Shown: positions 1 through 5,599 of the stretch, in pieces
How positions within the stretch are numbered: the first letter of the stretch is position 1
Layout: each line of letters begins with the position of its first letter
The notes under the pieces: model-generated
Databases searched by the model: none
What the model was told of the DNA's origin: nothing
What the model saw: the letters and a program-made list of their open reading frames with translations, nothing else
From: a virus
DNA length: 29,822 bases
Direction: 5' to 3' (one strand)
Virus record (IMG/VR): IMGVR_UViG_3300031227_000274
Span: 1-29,822 of that record
Position numbers and translations under genes: made by a program

Positions 1-35
1 CGAGCACTATCGGTGCGTGGTGGCAAGTCTGGGAC

Positions 36-184
36 AGGTTGATAACCCGAACAAAGCCGAACAAGGCCGATAAAGGGTGCAAACAGAAGGGTTTACGGCG
101 TCGACTTGGTGTCGAGAGTGATTGATAACCGCCAGGCGATTAGAGTTGAATAAACGGGCAATGTCTCGATGGTTTGATAACTCG
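36..184. repeat. Three TTGATAAC repeats, candidate transposase-binding sites at the phage end
   Basis: The octamer TTGATAAC occurs in the same orientation at 39-46, 122-129 and 174-181. In the second and third copies it is preceded by GTC, eight bases upstream, with extra matches between; the first copy has the same GTC nine bases upstream. This makes a repeat of about 19-20 bp, close to the size of a MuA end-binding site. The copies lie past the last early gene, where a Mu-like phage end would be, and are unevenly spaced (83 and 52 bp), as Mu end sites are. A pair of CCGAACAA direct repeats lies between copies one and two (about 48-65). The exact end and the flanking target duplication cannot be seen here. 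Confidence 0.5.
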
Positions 185-586
185 CTAGTGTGCGGCGTGG
201 TGACAACGGCGCTGGTCTTCTGGCGTGACTCCGAAGTCGGCGAGTAGTTGCCCGGTCTCTTTTTCGAGCGTGGCGCCACGACGTTGTATCGTCTGGCGAT
301 TGCGGGCACGTTGCAAGACGCTTACCCGCCGTAACTCGGCGATAGCGTGGCGGCGCAAACGATGTTTGAAAACACGCCATTCGAGGCGCGAGGAGTGCTC
401 AATGTGTCGATATCCTTTATCGCTTGATATAGCGAAAGCGCTCGCCAGACCGGGCCGCGTGCCGACCGTGCGGAGAGCCCTTGGCGTAACGTTGAACCGC
501 GCGCATATCTCGTCGGTTGTAACCCATTTGCGCGAGTCGAACAAATGACGCTCTATCAATGGCGATAAGTGATCGTTATTTGGCAC
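185..586 (-). CDS. Small basic protein with predicted winged-helix/HTH N-terminus
   Basis: This 133-residue protein is the last gene of the leftward early operon. Residues 20-60 (WVTTDEICARFNVTPRALR and following) read as a helix-turn-helix, with a following basic wing-like stretch. The rest is Arg-rich and helical (residues 65-110). It overlaps the upstream GemA-like gene by 11 bases, so the two are probably translated together. A DNA-binding regulatory role is inferred from the HTH and the position beside the phage end. I do not recognise a named family. Confidence 0.6.
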   Translation of the reverse strand: MPNNDHLSPLIERHLFDSRKWVTTDEICARFNVTPRALRTVGTRPGLASAFAISSDKGYRHIEHSSRLEWRVFKHRLRRHAIAELRRVSVLQRARNRQTIQRRGATLEKETGQLLADFGVTPEDQRRCHHAAH

Positions 587-1064
587 GTTTAGCCGATCTA
601 TGCTCGGCGTACGTGAGCGCTATTCTCAGTTTGCGGATCATTGCCGCCGGTAAATCCTTGATTGGCTTGTCTGGTATTTTCATTTGACGAGCAATACCGA
701 CAACGTAATCGTGCGTTAGGCCCGCCCGCAACATAGCAGTCTCAAGGCCGCGCAATGCTCTGCGCGAGTCTTCTGTTACGAGTCGGTTTATCCAGTATTG
801 ATCGTCTGCAATGTTCGCAAAATGCAACATAATCACACGAAACTGGTCGGGTGTTTTGATCTCTTTTGTTGTGTAGATTCCGAGATCAGACGTTACGAGC
901 TCGCGCCGGTACCAGGCGTCTTTTGCTCGTGCGTCTTTCTCGTCGAGACCGGCGGCGCCAGATACACGCGACCAGGCCGCTTTGACTAGCGGTCTAAACC
1001 GGCCTTGTTGTGCTCTTGATAGACTCACGGTTGTACCATATCGCGGCCGCTTGTTATTTGCCAT
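576..1064 (-). CDS. GemA/Mu gp16-like regulatory protein (DUF1018-like)
   Basis: A 162-residue basic, helical protein. The N-terminal stretch SLSRAQQGRFRPLVKAAW, followed by LDEKDARAKDAWYRREL, resembles the opening of the GemA/gp16 family of Mu-like phages, which is encoded among the early genes and affects host gene expression and DNA topology. The C-terminus is Lys/Arg rich. The ATG at 1064 overlaps the upstream gene by 40 bases and has a poor ribosome site. A GTG at 1028 would instead give a four-base GTGA overlap like other junctions in this operon, so the true start may be there (150 residues). The family call rests on remembered sequence pattern and gene position only. Confidence 0.5.
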   Translation of the reverse strand: MANNKRPRYGTTVSLSRAQQGRFRPLVKAAWSRVSGAAGLDEKDARAKDAWYRRELVTSDLGIYTTKEIKTPDQFRVIMLHFANIADDQYWINRLVTEDSRRALRGLETAMLRAGLTHDYVVGIARQMKIPDKPIKDLPAAMIRKLRIALTYAEHRSAKRAK

Positions 1065-1432
1065 ATTCCAGGGTCAATACCCTCGTCAATCGACGCGTGA
1101 TTATGTAGAGGAGCGGCGTTGATCGCGGTTATTACTTCCGTTAGTGTTCTGCTGTTCGTTTTATTAGCAAGTAACGCCGTTGTTAGCGACGATACGATCT
1201 GTGTTTCGCGCCGTTCGCTGGCGGCAAACTGTCGATCGTGTCGGGCGCATATTGTAAAGAGCTCGTCAATCAACATGTGGTCGGTTTCGTTGCAGACGAC
1301 GACGCGTTGTCTCTCTATTTTTTGTTGTTCGAGTATATCGTTGATTCTTCCGCTCGCGTCTATGGTTATTAGAAACGCCGAGAACGATAGAATAAACGCC
1401 ATTATCACCAATGAGTAAGCAACGTGTTTCAT
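1025..1432 (-). CDS. Membrane-anchored small phage protein
   Basis: This 135-residue protein has one N-terminal hydrophobic segment (residues 5-25, LVIMAFILSFSAFLITI), which is a signal anchor or signal peptide. A soluble, partly helical part with two Cys residues follows (VVVCNET, FTICARHD). Its start lies one base after the stop of the preceding gene. The upstream purine run AGAAAGAGAGA recurs before other starts in this operon. No family is recognised. The protein probably sits in the inner membrane with most of its mass in the periplasm. Superinfection exclusion or lysis control are possible roles, but nothing here shows either. Confidence 0.6.
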   Translation of the reverse strand: MKHVAYSLVIMAFILSFSAFLITIDASGRINDILEQQKIERQRVVVCNETDHMLIDELFTICARHDRQFAASERRETQIVSSLTTALLANKTNSRTLTEVITAINAAPLHNHASIDEGIDPGIWQITSGRDMVQP

Positions 1433-1433
1433 A

Positions 1434-1769
1434 TTATTGAGTCTCTCTTTCTGCTATTTGGCGGCGTTCTTTCATTGCTAGTGCCGCTATTCTGTATGCT
1501 TCTGACACTCTCTCGCTTATAATGTAGTTGCTCCGGTTTTCGCTAATAAGAGCGGGCAAGATTACCAGCGTGAATTCGTCTAACAAGCTTTTCGGCGGGT
1601 CGGGCAATACATGTACGCCCTCGAAATCTTCTCGCCATGTGGTGAAGTCGTGTCGCTTTCCAGAGTTAGGAGTAACTTTCGTGTAGATGTTGTCTTCTAT
1701 ACGAAACGTTTCGCCGATCTCGACCGCGTCAAAACGCACTTGTTTGTTGTATCTCGTTGATATCGCCAT
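1434..1769 (-). CDS. Hypothetical early phage protein
   Basis: This is a 111-residue soluble protein beginning MAISTRYNKQVRFDAVEIGE. I placed the start at 1769 because its ATG overlaps the stop of the upstream gene as TAATG, the commonest junction in this operon; the reading frame stays open upstream to 1892 but that would overlap the neighbour heavily. The N-terminal half has alternating hydrophobic residues and looks like a small beta-rich fold (residues 10-45); the C-terminal half is helical. No known family is recognised. Confidence 0.6.
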   Translation of the reverse strand: MAISTRYNKQVRFDAVEIGETFRIEDNIYTKVTPNSGKRHDFTTWREDFEGVHVLPDPPKSLLDEFTLVILPALISENRSNYIISERVSEAYRIAALAMKERRQIAERETQ

Positions 1770-2236
1770 TATCGAGTCTCGCTTTCTGGCTTTGTTTCGT
1801 AGCTTACTCTTGGCGACGAGGTTGATTCGCAGAGCTTTATAAGCTTGTTGCCAAGGCGTGCGCCGAGGCTCGAACGGATATACGCGCGCCATCCGAAATC
1901 AGAAGAGACAACGCTCGGAACAAGCGCTGTTGTGGTCTTAAACATGAACCGACACTTTTCGCCGCATATAGCACGTATTTGATTTTTGACGGCGATCGTC
2001 GATATAGAGCTTTTGAGAGTTGGCGCGGGCCAATTGATATGCGCGATTGAGCCGTTGTCGCATACGATCTCGCACGATATGCCGCCGCTGTCGAGTGTCG
2101 AGTGTAAGCTCTTTTTCTCTTTAGCCGCTTTCAATAGCTGGCGCCGGTCTGCTTTCTGTCTTATCTGTAGATCGGCGATCTTGCGGTCGCGGTATGCGAG
2201 TATTTCGGCAAGGGTTTTCATTTCTGTAATGTTCAT
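1769..2236 (-). CDS. Hypothetical early phage protein with N-terminal coiled coil
   Basis: This 155-residue protein begins MNITEMKTLAEILAYRDRKI. The first 50 residues form a charged helix, likely a short coiled coil (KIADLQIRQKADRRQLLKAA). A beta-rich middle part contains two Cys (around EIVCDNG and ICGEKCRF). The start at 2236 lies two bases after the preceding stop, so translation is probably coupled. No family or function is recognised. Confidence 0.55.
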   Translation of the reverse strand: MNITEMKTLAEILAYRDRKIADLQIRQKADRRQLLKAAKEKKSLHSTLDSGGISCEIVCDNGSIAHINWPAPTLKSSISTIAVKNQIRAICGEKCRFMFKTTTALVPSVVSSDFGWRAYIRSSLGARLGNKLIKLCESTSSPRVSYETKPESETR

Positions 2237-2238
2237 TA

Positions 2239-2433
2239 TCAATATCTTTCCGCTTGTTGCTTGATTGCCTTTTTGCGCCAAACCTCTATGACGTCTTTGT
2301 CACCGTCTGACGCGATCTCGATCATTAAGACCATTTCTTCGATCGCCTCGTGAATATCCGCCAAGTTGTCTAGTAAGCTGATACCCCGAAACGTGCCGTC
2401 GTTGTCCACAACGTGACTGTATGATCCTGCCAT
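2239..2433 (-). CDS. Small acidic hypothetical protein
   Basis: A 64-residue protein (MAGSYSHVVDNDGTFRGISL...), acidic in the middle (HEAIEEMVLMIEIASDGDKD), with a basic tail. Upstream of the ATG is an A/G-rich ribosome site (AGAAAGAGAGA) preceded by an AACAACACAG leader that also precedes other starts of this operon. The gene fits tightly between neighbours in the same direction. Its function is unknown. Confidence 0.5.
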   Translation of the reverse strand: MAGSYSHVVDNDGTFRGISLLDNLADIHEAIEEMVLMIEIASDGDKDVIEVWRKKAIKQQAERY

Positions 2434-2460
2434 TATTCTCTCTCTTTCTGTGTTGTTGTT

Positions 2461-2583
2461 TCAGTTGTTGAAATGTACGCATCCGAAATCAGGGCCGACG
2501 TGTAACCGGCCATCGCGACCGTCTTTACCACACCAAGTACACCAAGTGTCGACGGCAACATACAGTTTCTCTGTTGTGTGCAT
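2461..2583 (-). CDS. 40-residue CxxC mini-protein, possible zinc-binding
   Basis: This short frame starts with ATG at 2583, three bases after the stop of the MuB-like gene, and ends with TGA at 2461. It encodes 40 residues, beginning MHTTEKLYVAVDTW, then CTWCGKDGRDG and ending CVHFNN. The CxxC pair plus His and Cys near the C-terminus (LHVGPDFGCVHF) could bind one zinc ion. Its exact fit between two operon genes and its Cys/His/Trp-rich content argue that it is real. Function unknown. Confidence 0.5.
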   Translation of the reverse strand: MHTTEKLYVAVDTWCTWCGKDGRDGRLHVGPDFGCVHFNN

Positions 2584-2586
2584 AAT

Positions 2587-3564
2587 CTACCCTTTCCGGT
2601 TTTGGTCTCTGATTGCCATTGCTGTTAGAAAGTCGGTTTCTGTTAGCTGGCGCGCTTTCTTGGCGGCGAGTCGACTTGCTACTCGTAGGTCGAGCGCCAG
2701 GTGCCCGAGACGGCCGGGCGCGTTGGCAATGGTTAGCGCGTGGTCGAGGATCTCTGTAGATGGCTTGTCATAATACTGCTTTATGATTGGCAGTATATCC
2801 GAGCGCTTGATTTTCGGTTTTAGCTGTACGGGCACAGCAACACGGCCGAGCAATTGCTCGTACTGGTACCGAGAAGCCGCGAGAGAGTCGTAAAAGCGCT
2901 CTGTCGCTATAAGCGCCACGCCAACGCCGGTCGTGTCGTGTAAGTGTCGCACGGCCTCAAGAGAACGCGGGCACGCTCTCGACGTTGCCGCGAGAAGGAA
3001 ATGCGCCTCGTCTATAACGAGTAACATGTCGGGCGTAAGCGCGTCGCGTAATATCTCGTATAAGAGAGCTGTTGATCCATTAGTCGGCAACCCGAGCTTG
3101 CCCGCTATTATCTGTAATAGCATCCTATGTGTACACGCTGGCGGCAATGAGACGTAAACAGTCGTTCCGACATACTTTTCGTAACAATACCATTTTGCGG
3201 CCGTCGTCTTGCCCATACGCGACTCGCCAACGATGATCGTTATCGTGTTGTTAGCGTGCGCGTACTTAAGGACAAGCTCGACTTTCTGCGCGATTGAGTT
3301 TTCGACGAACGTTGTACCTTGCGACAACGCTCGTTCGTCGCGTACTTTTCGCAGTACTGCAATACGCTTGCAAACGTTGTGCATACTACCCGTGTATACT
3401 CCTGCGAGCACTTTTGATATTGTCCCTGCGTCATATCGTAACGCTTTTCCGATTGCGCCCAGACTCGCGCCCGTCTCGTCAATGTGTTGAGATAACCAGG
3501 TCAATTGGTCGCGCATGTCGTCGGGTAAACTGTTGACGTACTCTCTATTTGTTGTTGTTGGCAT
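2587..3564 (-). CDS. MuB-like AAA+ ATPase, transposition target-selection protein
   Basis: A 325-residue protein with the MuB/TniB layout. Residues 30-75 form a lambda-repressor-type HTH (TGASLGAIGKALRYDAGTIS). Walker A is GESRMGKT at 113-120. Walker B is LLVIDEAH at about 181-188. An Arg-rich region around RYQYEQLLGRVAVPV follows, then a C-terminal helical domain. MuB proteins bind target DNA with ATP and activate and direct the transposase in strand transfer. About 2 kb separates this gene from the transposase, with five genes between, whereas in Mu, B directly follows A. The start codon sits in a 42-bp cassette that is repeated at the start of the PP-loop gene at 4326. Confidence 0.9.
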   Translation of the reverse strand: MPTTTNREYVNSLPDDMRDQLTWLSQHIDETGASLGAIGKALRYDAGTISKVLAGVYTGSMHNVCKRIAVLRKVRDERALSQGTTFVENSIAQKVELVLKYAHANNTITIIVGESRMGKTTAAKWYCYEKYVGTTVYVSLPPACTHRMLLQIIAGKLGLPTNGSTALLYEILRDALTPDMLLVIDEAHFLLAATSRACPRSLEAVRHLHDTTGVGVALIATERFYDSLAASRYQYEQLLGRVAVPVQLKPKIKRSDILPIIKQYYDKPSTEILDHALTIANAPGRLGHLALDLRVASRLAAKKARQLTETDFLTAMAIRDQNRKG

Positions 3565-3582
3565 AGTCTCTGTGTTCCTTTC
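3541..3582 (-). repeat. Translation-start cassette, copy 1
   Basis: These 42 bases cover the ribosome site, ATG and first codons of the MuB-like gene. They match 4303-4344 at 37 of 42 positions by my count. The encoded N-termini match too (MPTTTNRE here, MSTTTDRE there). The leader carries AAGGAACACAGAGA before the ATG. A local duplication of the initiation region is the simplest explanation. Confidence 0.75.
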
Positions 3583-3594
3583 GTGGTGCTGTTG

Positions 3595-4326
3595 TTATAG
3601 CGTGCAAATGCGGCAACCGTCGCCGCGCTTATATTCCTTTGGAATCCGGCCCGCGCGGAATTCTTCACGTAAATCGTACAGCGCGCTCGGCCACGTATCT
3701 CTTTGTGGCGAGCGGTACGTATGCCCCGTGCGGAGCTCGTCGTCGATGGCGCTCTCGTAAGTTTCCGGGTATTGAATAGATAGCGTGTACCATTCAAAAA
3801 GAGTTTGATAATAACAGCGCGCACAATCAGTACGTGGCGGAATAACAACGCCCTTCGATTCTAAATAGCAAGTGACGTCTCCGTATGTCCAACCCCACTC
3901 CGCAAGCGGCGAGCGCTGGTCGAGAAACAAGTCGAGCTCATAGTCGACGCCCTCTCTCGACTCCTCGTCGGCCCGTAACCCGACATATACCGTTGCGGGA
4001 AGTCTGTTTATTATCCACGCTTGAAACGGTACTATTTTAAGCATACGGGTGCAGAATCGAGCGCGCCAATTCGGCAACATGTTTTGTTCTTTTGTGAGCT
4101 CAACAAGGCTATACCCCGCAGAGACGTACGTTAGCGGCGACCCGATTATACTTTCCATGTTTCGCCAGTGTTTGACAACTGGCGGCAACTCGTCGCCCGT
4201 CGGCGAGCACACAAAGGAATAATTGCGCGGTTCGACTTCCGCGAGGCGAAGAGCCATTGCGGTGGAATCGCGCCCGCCGGACAATGCGACGACGTGAGTA
4301 CGCTCTCTATCCGTTGTTGTTGACAT
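3595..4326 (-). CDS. PP-loop protein, PAPS-reductase/DndC-like family
   Basis: A 243-residue protein in the adenine nucleotide alpha-hydrolase superfamily. The ATP pyrophosphatase loop SGGRDS is at residues 16-21, a FCTRMLK motif is near 92, and GLRADEESREG, typical of phage PAPS-reductase-like proteins, starts at 116. Two CxxC pairs (CARC at 168-171, CRIC at 238-241) could hold a metal or Fe-S cluster, as in DndC/TtcA-type enzymes. Such proteins reduce PAPS or activate substrates for sulphur insertion; phage members have unproven substrates. I chose the ATG at 4326 because the GAGAGGAA ribosome site lies before it, although the frame is open upstream. It overlaps the previous gene by 20 bases. 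Nucleic-acid modification is an inference. Confidence 0.8.
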   Translation of the reverse strand: MSTTTDRERTHVVALSGGRDSTAMALRLAEVEPRNYSFVCSPTGDELPPVVKHWRNMESIIGSPLTYVSAGYSLVELTKEQNMLPNWRARFCTRMLKIVPFQAWIINRLPATVYVGLRADEESREGVDYELDLFLDQRSPLAEWGWTYGDVTCYLESKGVVIPPRTDCARCYYQTLFEWYTLSIQYPETYESAIDDELRTGHTYRSPQRDTWPSALYDLREEFRAGRIPKEYKRGDGCRICTL

Positions 4327-4344
4327 AATCTCTGTGTTCCTCTC
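4303..4344 (-). repeat. Translation-start cassette, copy 2
   Basis: Second copy of the 42-bp initiation cassette also present at 3541-3582, with five differences. It spans the ribosome site (GAGAGGAACACAGAGA) and first eight codons of the PP-loop gene and also the last codons of the overlapping upstream gene. Confidence 0.75.
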
Positions 4345-4654
4345 TATGTTCAAGGGTTGCCCTATAAATCGCGAGTCGCTGTACATTATTCCGTTTCAGC
4401 GCCGACAGATCCGACGGCCCGGTTTCTTGTGATATTGCGATCGACTTTTCAATGCGCGTATATACTCCGCGCCGCCGCGTTCGCTGTAACGTGTATCCGT
4501 GATACGCCATGAAACGCAGAAACCGCAACACAGTCGCGTTATCCGACGTGCGCGACAGGTCTCGAAACGTGCGCCAGAAACCTCTTGTGCGGCAACGGTC
4601 GGGCAAGTGCCTGTCGCTTTGTATCCATTCCTTTATGGTCTGTCTCTTTTTCAT
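4307..4654 (-). CDS. Small very basic hypothetical protein
   Basis: A 115-residue Arg-rich protein (MKKRQTIKEWIQSDRHLPDR...). Residues 30-65 (FRDLSRTSDNATVLRFLRFM) could be a helical DNA- or RNA-binding segment. It is the first gene after the hexamer array and the long hairpin, with its ATG only 17 bases from the hairpin base. The ribosome site is weak (GGAAT directly before the start), so the hairpin may control its translation. The 3' end overlaps the PP-loop gene. Function unknown. Confidence 0.5.
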   Translation of the reverse strand: MKKRQTIKEWIQSDRHLPDRCRTRGFWRTFRDLSRTSDNATVLRFLRFMAYHGYTLQRTRRRGVYTRIEKSIAISQETGPSDLSALKRNNVQRLAIYRATLEHREEHRDYVNNNG

Positions 4655-4671
4655 TATTCCAAAATGTGTTG

Positions 4672-4714
4672 TGCCGGAATTATCTCAGCGGGAACCGCTG
4701 TGATAATTCCGGCA
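4672..4714. promoter_or_regulatory. Near-perfect 20-bp-arm hairpin before the basic-protein gene
   Basis: Arms at 4672-4691 and 4695-4714 pair with one mismatch around a three-base loop (GAA). The arms start TGCCGGAATTATC and end GATAATTCCGGCA. On neither strand is the stem followed by a clean T-run, so it does not look like a standard intrinsic terminator. Seen from the minus-strand transcript it sits just before the 4654 start codon. It may be a translational or RNA-processing element, or a protein-binding palindrome. Confidence 0.7.
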
Positions 4715-4721
4715 AAGTTTC

Positions 4722-4835
4722 AACCGGAACCGGAACCGTCACCGTCACCGGCACCGGAACCGGAACCGGAACCGGAACCGTCACCGTAACCGGAACCGTC
4801 ACCGTAACCGGAACCGGAACCGTCACCGTCACCGT
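4722..4835. repeat. Array of 19 hexanucleotide units, consensus (A/C)ACCG(G/T)
   Basis: Exactly 19 six-base units run without interruption from 4722 to 4835. Only the first and last base of each unit vary, giving AACCGG, AACCGT, CACCGT and CACCGG. The array lies between the stop of the DUF6948-like gene and the hairpin at 4672-4714, in the only sizeable non-coding gap of the early operon. A length change in whole units would preserve every reading frame. It could be a slippage-prone repeat or a multivalent binding array. Confidence 0.95.
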
Positions 4836-4841
4836 AGTTTA

Positions 4842-5213
4842 TTATGCAGTCCATACTGGTACCCCGTTTATGCTCGTTTTTGCTTTTTCCGTTACCGGCA
4901 ATAGCTCTATTACTTCTGTGACAACGAGGTTATCGACCGTGCAAGGGAATTGACATTTTTCCGGATTTTTGACGCCGTGCATTGCTAGTTCGGATAGCGA
5001 CGCAGCGCCACTCCATTTCCATAAACGCCGAGCCTGCATAAGAGTCGCCTCTAGTCCGTTCCTCTCTTTAACGTAAGCAGCAAAAACGCCCGCCGACCGC
5101 GTACGCACTAATCGGTACGGCATATTATCTAACTCTTCCGTTATGGTTTCCGGTACAGCGTCCGCCCGTACGTAGTCAACCCCGTTGATGTTGATAGTTG
5201 ATGGTTTGCTCAT
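4842..5213 (-). CDS. DUF6948-like phage protein
   Basis: A 123-residue protein beginning MSKPSTININGVDYVRADAV. The core (YRLVRTRSAGVFAAYVKER, then ARRLWKWSGAASLSELAMHG, CQFPCTVDNLVV and TEKAKTSINGVPVW) matches the pattern I know for DUF6948, a small family common in tailed phages and without a known function. The start at 5213 overlaps the upstream stop as TAATG. Two stop codons (TAA TAA) close the gene directly before the hexamer array, making it the last gene before that element. The reading frame extends upstream to 5339 but would then overlap the ASCH-like gene. Confidence 0.75.
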   Translation of the reverse strand: MSKPSTININGVDYVRADAVPETITEELDNMPYRLVRTRSAGVFAAYVKERNGLEATLMQARRLWKWSGAASLSELAMHGVKNPEKCQFPCTVDNLVVTEVIELLPVTEKAKTSINGVPVWTA

Positions 5214-5599
5214 TATCTCATTTCCTCTCTGTGTTGTTGTTCGATTGCGCTTTCGATTATGTCGCCGCAATCGTGGCAGTACATACCGCCTATATCGTAT
5301 ATTTGCCCGGTCGTTGGTCGCACGTCGACGTGCGCGCAACGGTTGTCGGGGTTCAAGTGGATAATATAATATAGCTTTGTGAAACCCTCGTACGGACAGA
5401 TACCGCGCGTGATGTTCTCAACGGGTATCGTCCGAGTCGTTGCTGTATATCCTCTATGAAACGTAACGGTTTCGATCTCGTCGCGCTTGTCCCATATCAG
5501 GCGGCGCCAACGGGCGGTTGCTTCTCTGTATTCTTTGTGTTTAAAACCGCACGCGACTTGCTCGTACCAGTAATGCGTCAGTATTAAGTGTAGATTCAT
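5213..5599 (-). CDS. ASCH/PUA-like domain protein with C-terminal CxxC
   Basis: A 128-residue protein. The N-terminus (LHLILTHYWYEQVACGFKHK, then EYREATARWRRLI) and the FHRGYT motif fit small phage ASCH-domain proteins, whose PUA-like fold is linked to RNA or modified-base binding. The C-terminal MYCHDCGDIIE has a CxxC pair that may, with CAHVD, bind zinc. It overlaps its neighbours on both sides as TAATG and follows the transposase directly. The RNA-binding role is a family-level suggestion only. Confidence 0.7.
   Translation of the reverse strand: MNLHLILTHYWYEQVACGFKHKEYREATARWRRLIWDKRDEIETVTFHRGYTATTRTIPVENITRGICPYEGFTKLYYIIHLNPDNRCAHVDVRPTTGQIYDIGGMYCHDCGDIIESAIEQQHREEMR

Noticed and set aside
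7-309. Minus-strand frame of 100 residues at the left end
   Set aside because: It overlaps the HTH gene, has atypical composition and covers the repeated end sites.
4672-4714. Intrinsic terminator for the early operon
   Set aside because: Neither flank has a T-run, and the operon continues directly after it with overlapping genes, so I list it as a regulatory hairpin instead.
4722-4835. CRISPR-like array
   Set aside because: Units are six bases without spacers, so this is a simple tandem repeat.
4722-4844. Stop-codon readthrough of the DUF6948-like gene into the hexamer array
   Set aside because: Two consecutive TAA codons close the gene, and the (V-T/V-P) extension is simply the repeat translated.
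4585-4953. Plus-strand frame of 122 residues with (TG/TV) repeats across the hexamer array
   Set aside because: It is antisense to two credible early genes and its low-complexity part only reflects the six-base repeat, which is open in several frames.
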